This document shows, piece by piece, positions 55,538-64,000 of a stretch of 64,000 nucleotides of DNA. The notes beneath the pieces are model-generated. The model had not been told where the DNA came from and did not search any database. It saw nothing but the letters and a program-made list of their open reading frames with translations. Where the stretch lies: positions 35,595-99,594 of the forward strand of contig NZ_JAFREP010000037.1 of the NCBI RefSeq assembly GCF_017377855.1, read 5' to 3'. How positions within the stretch are numbered: the stretch's first letter is position 1; every line of letters begins with the position of its first letter. Source of the DNA: Acanthopleuribacter pedis (GTDB taxonomy: Bacteria > Acidobacteriota > Holophagae > Acanthopleuribacterales > Acanthopleuribacteraceae). Made by a program: the position numbers and the translations under genes.

Positions 55538-58500
55538 ATGAGCCTTTCTTTTGCGGAAGAACTTCCCGTTATCGGCTCGCGTGTCGGCCCCTATCGCATT
55601 TTGCGCAAATTGGGTGCCGGCGGCATGGGCGCCGTTTACTTGGCCAAACGCGAGGACGATGTGTTGCACATGAACGTGTGCATCAAGTTCCTGCACGAGC
55701 ACATGAATACCCCCGAGGTGTTGGCCCGCTTTCGTCGCGAACGCCAACTCATGGCCGACCTCAACCATCCTCATATCGCCACCCTCCTGGATGCCGGGCT
55801 CACCGAAAAGGGCCGACCCTACATCATTATGGAACACATTCGCGGCCGCCACATCGATGCCTGGTTCCGCGATACCCATCCCGACCTGGCCCTCCTCCTG
55901 GAAACCTTCCTCAAGGTGGTTGAAGCCGTGGGTTCCGCCCACGAACAAGGCATCATTCACCGTGACATCAAGCCGCAAAACATTTTGGTGACCGACCAGA
56001 ACATTCCCAAATTACTGGATTTCGGCATTGCCCATTTCGCCGAGACCGGCGACGGCAGAAGCGAGCAGGGACCCATGACCCCTGCTTACGCCGCGCCGGA
56101 ACAGCGGTTCGCCCGCGGCGTCTCCCCCGCAACCGACGTGTACGCCCTCGGTTTGGTTCTGTTCCAATTGCTTTCCGGCGCCGCACCCTATCGCCTGGGT
56201 TGCAGTCCACGCGAGGCCGTGGATCACCTGTTACAAGGCCGTCTGCTCGCCGAAGACCCGGCTTTTGCCGAGGGCGCGCCGACCCTGTGTCACCATGCCG
56301 CCGAAAAAACCATCGACACCCCCGAGGCCCTTACGCCGAACCGGGATTCCCAGGGTTCACCACCCCCACCCCGTCCCGGGGGCGCGCGGCAACCTTTTCC
56401 CGAGGCCTTGGGTTACGTGTTGCGGCGGTGTTTGGCGGATTGGGGCCACGAACGTTTTGCCAACGGCAACACCTTGGCTACCGCCCTCAAGCGCTTGAAA
56501 AAAAATGTGTTCCATCTCCAAAGCGCCCCGACCGATCCCGCCAAATCCCTCGACGCCGTCTTTTGGTGCCATCCGCATGATCGCGATCAGGTCACCGAAC
56601 TCACCGCCGTTTTGGCCGAACGGTACAAGCTCCGGGTCCAGCCGAAATCGCGCGAGGGTGCCGCGGAACTGGACGACGAACGCTTTGAAACGACGGTGGC
56701 CAACGCCCACGCCTGTGTGATTTGCCTGGGCCGCGACGATCACATCCCCTGGTGGGTGGGTTCGGCCCAGCGCGACGCCCTCGCCTTTTATGCGGGCGAC
56801 CTCAACCTGGTGCCGCTCCTGCTCCCCGGCGCGGCTTTCCCCGAAAAACAAAGCGCCCTGCCGGGATTTCTACGGGGACGAACCTGGCGACGCGTCAATC
56901 CCGGCAACGAACACGAAATGGCCGCGCTGGTGGCGGCGATCCACGGCAAAACCCGCGACGAAAAAGTCGCGCTGCAACCCAACGGGCTGTGCCCGTTCCG
57001 CGGTCTCGAGGTGTTTCGCGAGGAGGATCAGCATTTGTTTTTCGGGCGCGAGGCACTGAGCCAGGCCGTTTTGGAACATGTCCGCGTCCACCGCTTCAGC
57101 GCCGTGTGCGGGCCGTCCGGCAGCGGCAAATCGTCGCTGGTCCAGGCCGGCGTCTTGCCCGCCCTGCGCAAAAAAGACACCGCCGTGTTGCTGATGGCCC
57201 CCACGCAGAACCCCTTCGCCGAGCTGGCGTTCGGTCTCAGTGGTTTGTTTGCCACCCGCGAGGCCTTCCGCCCGGCCGAACACCTGTTGCGTCGCCTCCA
57301 GGCCTCGAGCGAAGCGCTCACCACCATTCTGCGCGATTGGCAGGTCATCGCCGAACAAACCAATCTGTGTTTGGTGATCGACCAATTCGAGGAACTGTTC
57401 ACCCTGGCCGATGAGGCGGAAACCACCGCCTTCGCCGACAGTTTGTGCCGGCTCCTCGATCAGGCCGACCCGGGGATTCAGGTGTTGCTGACCATGCGCG
57501 CCGATTTTTTGGGTAAATGCGCCGTCCATTTTGGGCTCAACAACTACATTGTCGACCACCTCTTCCAAGTCATGCCGATGGACCGCGTTGATTTGGCCCG
57601 TGCGATTACGGCCCCGGCCCTGCTCGCCGGTTTGCGCCTGGAAGCCGGTTTGTTGGACCGCTTGCTCGACGACGTCGCCGGCGCGGCGGGCAAACTCCCC
57701 TTACTGGAGCACGCGCTGCTGGAGTTGTACGAACGCCGCGAGGAAGGGCTGTTGACCCGCGCCGCCTACGACGCCGTCGGCGGCATCGCCGGTGCGCTTG
57801 CCGGTCGCGCCGAACAGGAATACGCCGCCTTGACACCCGAGGCGCAGAAGGCGCTGCGTTCGATGTTTACCCTGTGTTTGGTGCATCCCGGCGAGGGCAC
57901 GCAGGACACCCGACGCCGGGCCACCCAAAAAGAACTGGCCGCGGTCGGCGGCGAACACGCGCAAGCATTGCTGGACGATTGGACCGCGGCGCGGCTGCTC
58001 TCCAGTTCCCACGATTCGGTGCGCAATGTGATTTTGGTGGATGTGGCCCACGAGGCCTTGATCCGCAACTGGCACCGCATCCGCGAATGGATGGATGAAG
58101 ATCGCGATACCGCGCGGCGCATCAACCGCTTGCGTCGGCGGGCGGCCGAATGGGACGACGCCGGCCGCGACCGCGATCACCTGTTGCGCGGCGGTCCCCT
58201 GCTGCAAATGGCGGAACTCCAGGAAAACCACGGCGGCGTAGTGGGCGCCTTGGAAACCGAATTTGTGACGCGTTCGCTGGAAGGTCGCGCGCGGGAGCAG
58301 CAACGGCAACGGCTGATGCTGGTGGTTGTCTCGGCCTTGGGGCTGGTCAGCGCGGCGCTGGCCGTGTTTGCCTTTACCTTGTTTTTCCAATCCAAGGCCG
58401 CCAACGCCGCCGTCTCGGCGGCCAGGGAGCGGGCCGAAACCGCCAGGAACCAAGCGGAACAACAAACCTTGGCAAGCAATTACAACCTGGCGCTCGCCCT

Positions 58501-61500
58501 GAACGAAAAAGCAGGGATCGCCCTCGACAATGGCAAGGCGCAAGAGGCCTGGCTGCTATCGCTCGCGGCACTCAGCCAGGAAATACCCGCCGACAAAGCC
58601 TTGCCCGAACCGGTCGGCCGCTTCGCCGATCCGCGCCTGCAAGCCAAAAACCGACTGCTGTGGACCTCTCCCGTTGTCACCAGCGCCGTTCAGCTCGCCG
58701 TAAGCGACGACGGCCGTTGGATCGCCTTGGCCGACCGGCAGGGTTTGGTGCGTTTGCTCAACGGGGCGACCGGAATCGAAGAAGCCGTACTCGGCCAGGT
58801 CAACCAAGGCGTTTCCCACCTGGCCTTTCGCCCGGACGGCGGCGCCGTGGCCGCCGGTTCCCGCCAAGGTGGCGTAATTGTATGGGACCTGGCCCGTCGA
58901 CACGGGCTCAAGGTCGGCGAAAATACCGGGGACGGGGTCGCCGCCCAGGCCCTTTCCGCCGACGGCCGCTGGATTGCCGTTGCCCACGACAGTGGTACCT
59001 TGGTGCTGGCTGATCCCCAAAATAACCGCACCCTTCACCATTTCGCGGATTTGGGGTGGCCCAGCCACTTGGTGTTCCTCGATGACGTTTTGTTCGCGGC
59101 CAACCAGGCGGGCGCGTTGTGGCACCTCCCGGTCAGGCCGGGGCAAACACCCGTACCCAGAAGCCTGTCGCCCGCGCGCGAGCATCCCGTGCGCGCTTTG
59201 GGCCTGATCGGCGATGACCGCGTTGGTTTGGTAGACGGCGCCGGTCGTTTCGAGTTGTACCGCCACGACGGCACCCGCGTCCAGTCGCGGGAATTGAACC
59301 ACACCGTTACCGCCGCCGGCATCGCGCGCACCGACGGACGGATCGTGCTCGCCGACGGGAAGGCACCGCTCCGGGTGTGGGACCCCGATGCCAAACAGGA
59401 ATACCAACTCGAAACCGGCACCGAATTGCAGCAGCTTTTTCTCCACGGCGAAACACTCAGCGGCTTGGACCCAACCGGGCGGCTCCTTCGTCTCGACATC
59501 CACACCGGCAAACCGCGCCAAGCCCTGCTGGGCGCGGCGGCCGGACTGTGGCGGGTGGCCTACAGCCCTGACGGCACCAAGCTAGCCGCGGCCTGTTTGG
59601 ACGGCAGCGTGTTGCTTTACAGACCGCGCGAAGGCGTCCGCCAAACCAAGGTCCTGCGCGGGCATCAGGGCGTGGTGTTTGACGTGGCGTTTTCACCCGA
59701 CGGCAAACGGCTGGCCTCCTGTGGTGAAGACCAAACCATTCGCCTGTGGAACCTGGCCGACGGCCGCGAAACCGCCGTCTTGCGCGGCCACGAAAACACC
59801 GTATTCAGCGTGGCTTTTTCACCGGACGGCCGCCGGCTCGTCTCCGGCTCGGGTGATCGCACCCTGCGCCTGTGGGACCCCGACGCCCCGGCCGACCAGG
59901 GCCCGCTCGCCGTGTTTACGGGCCACGCGCACAGCATTTACTCGGTGGTTTATTCACCGGACGGCACCCGCGTGGCCAGCGCGGCCGGGGACACAACCGT
60001 GCGGCTGTGGGATCCCGAGGCCGCGCCGGACATCGCACAAAAACGAATGTACCTCGGCCATCGGGGCCGCGTGTGGGAAGTGGTTTTTTCGCCGGACGGT
60101 AACCGCCTGGCAACCGCCGGCGAGGATAAAACCGTGCGCTTGTGGGATAACCGCGTACCGGAAGCCGAGGCCGCCCGCCAGGTTTTCCACGGCCACCGTG
60201 CCTCCGTCTCGGGCGTCGCCTTTTCGCCGGACGGCACGCGGATCGCCTCCTCTTCCGGTGACAGCACCGTGCGCTTGTGGGATGCCGCCGCCCCGGCCGA
60301 AACCGCGTTACGTGGGGTGTTACGCGGCCACCACGATGCGGTCTGGGACGTGGCCTACGCCCCGGAGGGAACACGCTTGGCCGGCGTTTCCGTGGACCAA
60401 ACCCTGCGCATCTGGGACCCGCGGGAAGACGCCGTCACCCCGCTCCTAACCGGCCACACGGAAAACATTTTGGGCATGGCCTTCGCGCCGAACGGGCAAC
60501 TCCTGGCCTCGGCCTCCCAAGACGGCACGGTGCGGGTGTGGGATCCCCGTACCGGCGAGGCCCGCGCGGTGTTGCGGGGTCATACCGGCGCGGTCAACGA
60601 CGTGGTTTTTTCCCCAGACGGCAAGCGCCTAGCCACCATCGGCCTGGACCACAGCCTGCGCATGTGGGATCCCCATGCCCCGCCGGGAAAAGCGGCCCGC
60701 GGCGTGATCGGCACCCACCAATCATCGATACGATGCGTGGCCTTTTCACCCGACGGCCGCCGGATCGCCACCGGCGGACGCGATCAAAGCGTGCGCCTGT
60801 GGGACCCATCCGCGCCGCCGGGTCGGGCCGCCGTCGCCGTTTTCGAGGGCCACGGTGCCAGCGTGATCGGCTTGGCTTTTTCGCCGGACAGCCGCCTGCT
60901 CGCCAGCGGATCCCGTGACCAAACCGCGCGGCTGTGGCGCTACCAGACGGCCGACGGAGAAAAAGAACCCGTCATTCTGCGCGGCCACGCGGGCAGCGTG
61001 ATCGGGGTGGCGTTTTCACCGGACGGCGCGCTCTTGGCCACTGCCTCCCACGATCAAAGCGTGCGCCTGTGGGACCCGAACGCGCCGGCGGCGGAGGCGG
61101 AACGCGCGGTACTGCACGGCCACCAAGGCGCCGTCTACGGGGTCGGCTTCTCCCCGGACGGCGCGCTGTTGGCAACCGCATCGTCGGACCTAACCGTGCG
61201 GCTGTGGGATGTGCGGAGCCGCCGCCCGCTGGCCGTCCTCGAGGGTCACTCAAGCGGCCTCAACTTCTGCGCCGCCTTCCAGCCGGGCGGCAGCCAACTC
61301 GCCACGGTCACCAACGACAACCGCATCCGTTTCTGGCATTTGGCGCGCCTGATCCGCGCCCCGGCCGACGTCCCCGCGTTCCAGTATTACCGTGAACTAC
61401 GCGACCGCGCCCTGTACCAAATGGGCTACCGCCTCGACGGTTTCCTGCTCATCCCCCAACCCCACCTCCGCCTAGAAGGCGTCGGCAAACCCGTGCAGCC

Positions 61501-61597
61501 CTCCAACTGGGACCACCTCGACCAACCCTACCAACCAGGAACGGACTACGCCCGCTGGTTACTGGGTGAGGACACGTCTAAAGGGACGGGGCTCTGA
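55538..61597 (+). CDS. Ser/Thr kinase-TIR-like-STAND ATPase-TM-WD40 protein
   Basis: This 2019-residue multidomain protein starts with a complete kinase domain (about 15-325): LGAGGMGAVY, Lys50, HRDIKPQN at 141-148, DFG at 161-163 and AAPEQ. A TIR-like domain follows (about 338-470: SLDAVFWCHPHDRDQ, VLAERYKLRVQPKSREG, ACVICLG, LVPLLLPG, a RTWRRV end). The residue where active TIR NADases carry a glutamate appears to be small here (the WWVGSAQRDAL region). A STAND-type ATPase (nSTAND1-like) follows, with CPFRGLEVF, Walker A GPSGSGKS at 525-532 and Walker B LVIDQFEELF at 612-621. A helical arm, a transmembrane helix (about 926-948) and a short coiled coil precede WD40 repeats (about 1050-1945). 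Thirteen of these are canonical GH...SPDG...RLWD blades, with weaker ones before them. ATG at 55538 is preferred to a GTG 14 codons upstream. It may be a membrane sensor-effector switch. Confidence 0.9.
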   Translation: MSLSFAEELPVIGSRVGPYRILRKLGAGGMGAVYLAKREDDVLHMNVCIKFLHEHMNTPEVLARFRRERQLMADLNHPHIATLLDAGLTEKGRPYIIMEHIRGRHIDAWFRDTHPDLALLLETFLKVVEAVGSAHEQGIIHRDIKPQNILVTDQNIPKLLDFGIAHFAETGDGRSEQGPMTPAYAAPEQRFARGVSPATDVYALGLVLFQLLSGAAPYRLGCSPREAVDHLLQGRLLAEDPAFAEGAPTLCHHAAEKTIDTPEALTPNRDSQGSPPPPRPGGARQPFPEALGYVLRRCLADWGHERFANGNTLATALKRLKKNVFHLQSAPTDPAKSLDAVFWCHPHDRDQVTELTAVLAERYKLRVQPKSREGAAELDDERFETTVANAHACVICLGRDDHIPWWVGSAQRDALAFYAGDLNLVPLLLPGAAFPEKQSALPGFLRGRTWRRVNPGNEHEMAALVAAIHGKTRDEKVALQPNGLCPFRGLEVFREEDQHLFFGREALSQAVLEHVRVHRFSAVCGPSGSGKSSLVQAGVLPALRKKDTAVLLMAPTQNPFAELAFGLSGLFATREAFRPAEHLLRRLQASSEALTTILRDWQVIAEQTNLCLVIDQFEELFTLADEAETTAFADSLCRLLDQADPGIQVLLTMRADFLGKCAVHFGLNNYIVDHLFQVMPMDRVDLARAITAPALLAGLRLEAGLLDRLLDDVAGAAGKLPLLEHALLELYERREEGLLTRAAYDAVGGIAGALAGRAEQEYAALTPEAQKALRSMFTLCLVHPGEGTQDTRRRATQKELAAVGGEHAQALLDDWTAARLLSSSHDSVRNVILVDVAHEALIRNWHRIREWMDEDRDTARRINRLRRRAAEWDDAGRDRDHLLRGGPLLQMAELQENHGGVVGALETEFVTRSLEGRAREQQRQRLMLVVVSALGLVSAALAVFAFTLFFQSKAANAAVSAARERAETARNQAEQQTLASNYNLALALNEKAGIALDNGKAQEAWLLSLAALSQEIPADKALPEPVGRFADPRLQAKNRLLWTSPVVTSAVQLAVSDDGRWIALADRQGLVRLLNGATGIEEAVLGQVNQGVSHLAFRPDGGAVAAGSRQGGVIVWDLARRHGLKVGENTGDGVAAQALSADGRWIAVAHDSGTLVLADPQNNRTLHHFADLGWPSHLVFLDDVLFAANQAGALWHLPVRPGQTPVPRSLSPAREHPVRALGLIGDDRVGLVDGAGRFELYRHDGTRVQSRELNHTVTAAGIARTDGRIVLADGKAPLRVWDPDAKQEYQLETGTELQQLFLHGETLSGLDPTGRLLRLDIHTGKPRQALLGAAAGLWRVAYSPDGTKLAAACLDGSVLLYRPREGVRQTKVLRGHQGVVFDVAFSPDGKRLASCGEDQTIRLWNLADGRETAVLRGHENTVFSVAFSPDGRRLVSGSGDRTLRLWDPDAPADQGPLAVFTGHAHSIYSVVYSPDGTRVASAAGDTTVRLWDPEAAPDIAQKRMYLGHRGRVWEVVFSPDGNRLATAGEDKTVRLWDNRVPEAEAARQVFHGHRASVSGVAFSPDGTRIASSSGDSTVRLWDAAAPAETALRGVLRGHHDAVWDVAYAPEGTRLAGVSVDQTLRIWDPREDAVTPLLTGHTENILGMAFAPNGQLLASASQDGTVRVWDPRTGEARAVLRGHTGAVNDVVFSPDGKRLATIGLDHSLRMWDPHAPPGKAARGVIGTHQSSIRCVAFSPDGRRIATGGRDQSVRLWDPSAPPGRAAVAVFEGHGASVIGLAFSPDSRLLASGSRDQTARLWRYQTADGEKEPVILRGHAGSVIGVAFSPDGALLATASHDQSVRLWDPNAPAAEAERAVLHGHQGAVYGVGFSPDGALLATASSDLTVRLWDVRSRRPLAVLEGHSSGLNFCAAFQPGGSQLATVTNDNRIRFWHLARLIRAPADVPAFQYYRELRDRALYQMGYRLDGFLLIPQPHLRLEGVGKPVQPSNWDHLDQPYQPGTDYARWLLGEDTSKGTGL

Positions 61598-61818
61598 ACA
61601 AGAAGGTTCGGGGTAGTATTGAGCGAAAGTGAGCGATGCGCGGCCGGCCTACCCGCATAAAATGTTGGGATGGAAGGCCCCCGTGGGAAATCCGTCGAAA
61701 GATGTTTTACCAGAAACACCTCGCAGTGATTGCACCTTTTAGGTAAAACAAATCATCGTTTGAGGTGACCGTTTAGTTGTAGCAGGGGTTTTCATTTAGG
61801 TCGTTAAAAGGAATTCAC

Positions 61819-63552
61819 TTGAGTATCGAACAATCAATATATTTCAAGTTGAGAGAAATCGAGATCAAAGGGTTGATCAAAGCTAGTGTGAACTCGAAGG
61901 TTTATATTGGGTTTGAGAAAAGGCCGATTAAAAGAAAGGTCGCAGTGAAGGTGATTAACACAAGCGGCTATCAAAAAACACAGGAACAAGCTTTCTATCG
62001 CGAGATTGAATCTGTCTCAGGCTTGAATCATCCAAACGTCGTTAAATTTTTCCATTGCAGCAATATTGAAAACCATCTGTTTTACATAGTTATGGAATGC
62101 ATAGATGGAGGAAACATTCTTGAATATATCAAGAGAAGCAACTGCACGCCAAGACATAACCTAGACCTTGTAATGCAGCTATGCTCTGGTTTAAAGTATA
62201 TCCACAACAAAGGTGTAGTCCACGCCGACTTGAAACCTGAAAACATTCTTGTTGATACTTCTGAAAAAGAACCCAAGGTAAAGATTATCGATTTTGGCCT
62301 TTCTCAGAAAACGAAGCAACCAAATATCAGCAGTCCTATGCCTCAAGCGGCAGAAATAGGCGGAACCCTTGGCTATCTTGATCCTTATAGATTGCATGTT
62401 AATATGGCCTTACCAAGCACTTCTTCTGACATCTATGCACTTGGGATCATTATTTTTGAAATTTTTTCTGGAGTAAAAATTACAAACTTCTTAAACCGTT
62501 TATCAAAAACTACAAGTTCAATGGGCTTAATCATGGGTAGTAACCTGAACGAAAAGGTACGTATCTTTATCAAAAGCACCCTATCCTCGATGAGAAACAA
62601 GCAACAATACATGAACAACCTATTTGAAATTATTTTGAAATGTATCGCCTTCAACCCCGATGACCGATATTTATCCCTTCATGATCTTCAATATGACCTA
62701 CAACAAACGATTGAAAACCAACCATTGGATAGACTCATAAACTCACCAATGGCGCGTTTACGACAAATTACAAGAAACAACAAACCAACAATTCAAATCA
62801 TGTGTTGGACCATGCTTTTTTTGGCTGGGTTATCGCTTACCCTTTCAACAGAGCTAAGAAAAACAGAGGATAAAATTCGAGCTGCCTTTCATGCAAAGAA
62901 AGAGGCGGAGGAGATCCTTTCGGTGATGAGTGGGATTATTGGTGACGGGCATCAGCCTTCTTTGCATGCCGAGGCCACTATTTCGGAACGTGTCTATCAA
63001 AGCGCCCTGAATTTTGACCAATACCAAATAACAGAAGCCAACAAAAAGAAAATATTGGAAATTTATGCCAGGTTATTCAAGAACACCCGCCATTATGAAG
63101 GTCGTTCTGCCGCCGAAACTAAAATTTACCTTGCCACGATTAAGGTTCCGAATATTGATTCAATTGGTTTACTTGAGGCAGAAGCTCGCTTTGGTACCCA
63201 ACTGTATTACATGGGCAAAGATAAAGAATCGTTGCCTTTCTTGTTGTCAGCCTACAATCGAGGTGCCAACGCATATCTAAATGCCAAGGATCCGTCTCAG
63301 CAGATAACGCATTTATTGAGAACCGTGGAAATCGCGACCATCCTCAGTAAAATATACCGATATAAACAGGAGCCACAAAAAGGACTCGAATTTTTATTGC
63401 CTCATAAAGAAAGTTTAATTATGCTACGTGAGCAGCACCCAAAGATCGCACGAGGCTTTTTTCATGAATATGGCATCACGCTTGTTTCACTTGGACGGGT
63501 TGATGAAGCTGAAGCGGTTTACAACAACTACTATCCCGAGCTCAGCGATTAA
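61819..63552 (+). CDS. A+T-rich atypical Ser/Thr kinase with membrane helix
   Basis: This 577-residue protein kinase homologue has kinase domain motifs at about 15-290: Lys44 in VAVKVI, Glu64 in the C helix, a catalytic loop HADLKPEN at 135-142 (Arg of HRD replaced by Ala), DFG at 158-160 and a GGTLGYLDPY block in place of the usual GT..Y..PE. The glycine loop is poor (KASVNSKVY). One membrane helix lies near 326-346 ('MCWTMLFLAGLSLTL'). The C-terminal 230 residues are helical and TPR-like without clear motifs. It starts with TTG after AAAGGAATTCAC. Base composition is strikingly A+T-rich and codon use differs from every neighbour, which suggests recent acquisition. It is 221 bp after the WD40 mega-protein gene on the same strand. 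Confidence 0.85.
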   Translation: MSIEQSIYFKLREIEIKGLIKASVNSKVYIGFEKRPIKRKVAVKVINTSGYQKTQEQAFYREIESVSGLNHPNVVKFFHCSNIENHLFYIVMECIDGGNILEYIKRSNCTPRHNLDLVMQLCSGLKYIHNKGVVHADLKPENILVDTSEKEPKVKIIDFGLSQKTKQPNISSPMPQAAEIGGTLGYLDPYRLHVNMALPSTSSDIYALGIIIFEIFSGVKITNFLNRLSKTTSSMGLIMGSNLNEKVRIFIKSTLSSMRNKQQYMNNLFEIILKCIAFNPDDRYLSLHDLQYDLQQTIENQPLDRLINSPMARLRQITRNNKPTIQIMCWTMLFLAGLSLTLSTELRKTEDKIRAAFHAKKEAEEILSVMSGIIGDGHQPSLHAEATISERVYQSALNFDQYQITEANKKKILEIYARLFKNTRHYEGRSAAETKIYLATIKVPNIDSIGLLEAEARFGTQLYYMGKDKESLPFLLSAYNRGANAYLNAKDPSQQITHLLRTVEIATILSKIYRYKQEPQKGLEFLLPHKESLIMLREQHPKIARGFFHEYGITLVSLGRVDEAEAVYNNYYPELSD

Positions 63553-64000
63553 ACCTAAGCACCTCGATAATCCTTGAGGGTTTTTACCAAACGTCCAGAC
63601 GACAAAGCCTTGCGAAAAACTCTCCGCACCCAACGGGCTGGCTGCGAAACCTCCACGAGGCAATCACCAAAACATTGTCGGCCGCTCCGAATCAACCACC
63701 TCGTTCAGGCGGCTACCCGGACTCGATTTTTTTAAAATATTTTTCATGCCGTTATTTGCAGGAACGCCCGGCCAACAACAAGACCCATGGGACGGAAAAA
63801 CACTGGATTGAACCCTTTTCGAAGGTGTAGCGGCAGATCCGGCCTTGCGGCTGCTTTGTTCCGCGGCGGCCACATGAAACCCAATGAAATGGGAAACGCG
63901 CCAAGTTTGTAAGCCTACCAACGAGCAGGCAAAAACGCGCCCTCGCTTCCTTTAAGCTAGAACCACGAGCCAACGCTAGATCAGGTTGAAGGTCTCGTGC
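63553..64000. other. Downstream region without a supported gene
   Basis: A weak CCTC/GAGG stem followed by TTTTT at about 63570-63590 may end the kinase transcript. Short minus-strand frames at 63664-63973 look like repeat-derived sequence (palindromic 'gcggctgctttgttccgcggc' style) rather than protein. The region runs off the window. Confidence 0.45.

Noticed and set aside
63664..63973. Short minus-strand frames at the window end
   Set aside because: They resemble palindromic repeat-derived sequence, overlap each other in two frames and lack ribosome sites.
1..64000. tRNA, rRNA or riboswitch genes
   Set aside because: No cloverleaf with a TTC-type T loop, no rRNA segment and no known riboswitch core was recognised by eye. 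A tRNAscan/Infernal run would be needed to exclude small RNAs.

Overview
The window is a G+C-rich bacterial chromosome segment. It carries giant secreted SBBP (beta-propeller) proteins, histidine kinases with periplasmic two-component-regulator propellers, and Ser/Thr kinases fused to TPR or WD40 repeats. It also has a TetR/FMO cluster and many dispersed palindromic repeats. This gene style suggests an acidobacterium of the Acanthopleuribacter/Holophagae type. That placement is inference from gene style; no rRNA or other marker is present.

Layout. 1-1825 has no convincing gene and holds several dispersed repeats. 1826-8688 (-) is a translationally coupled pair of propeller sensor histidine kinases. 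9235-11502 (+) is a Ser/Thr kinase with TPR-like repeats. 11793-14478 (-) is an apparent operon of low-molecular-weight phosphotyrosine phosphatase, TetR regulator and flavin monooxygenase. 14861-18329 (+) holds an S41 peptidase, a LolA-like secreted protein and dusA. 18370-23319 (-) holds a solute-binding lipoprotein and a membrane histidine kinase-receiver-SpoIIE phosphatase fusion. 23884-29807 (+) holds an RlmB-like 2'-O-methyltransferase and a 1500-residue TPR-like protein. 29808-31160 is packed with repeats. 33118-51174 (-) is an array of four paralogous SBBP genes; three are intact with 14 repeats each, and the fourth is a degraded pseudogene with five repeats.

51570-63552 is an accessory region that looks like a defence/conflict island. 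It has a DUF6210-like protein overlapping a small partner, a C5 DNA methyltransferase next to a frameshifted endonuclease, a 2019-residue kinase/TIR-like/STAND-ATPase/transmembrane/WD40 protein, and an A+T-rich kinase with an atypical catalytic loop (HAD instead of HRD).

The most unusual non-coding signal is a MITE-like family. It has inverted ends close to CCCGCATTGCTCACAAGGA and a core of direct repeats of about 16 bp. Full, half and decayed copies lie at about 246-420, 1355-1668, 9114-9230, 24711-25080 and 30060-30346. Solo ends overlap or directly follow stop codons at 33118 and 53196, and the end of the 24711 copy contains the rlmB stop codon. Other repeats include in-frame 21-bp modules that each carry a Shine-Dalgarno sequence and mostly an ATG ahead of the phosphatase, a four-hairpin leader before the methyltransferase, a 189-bp hairpin element and two further dispersed repeat families.
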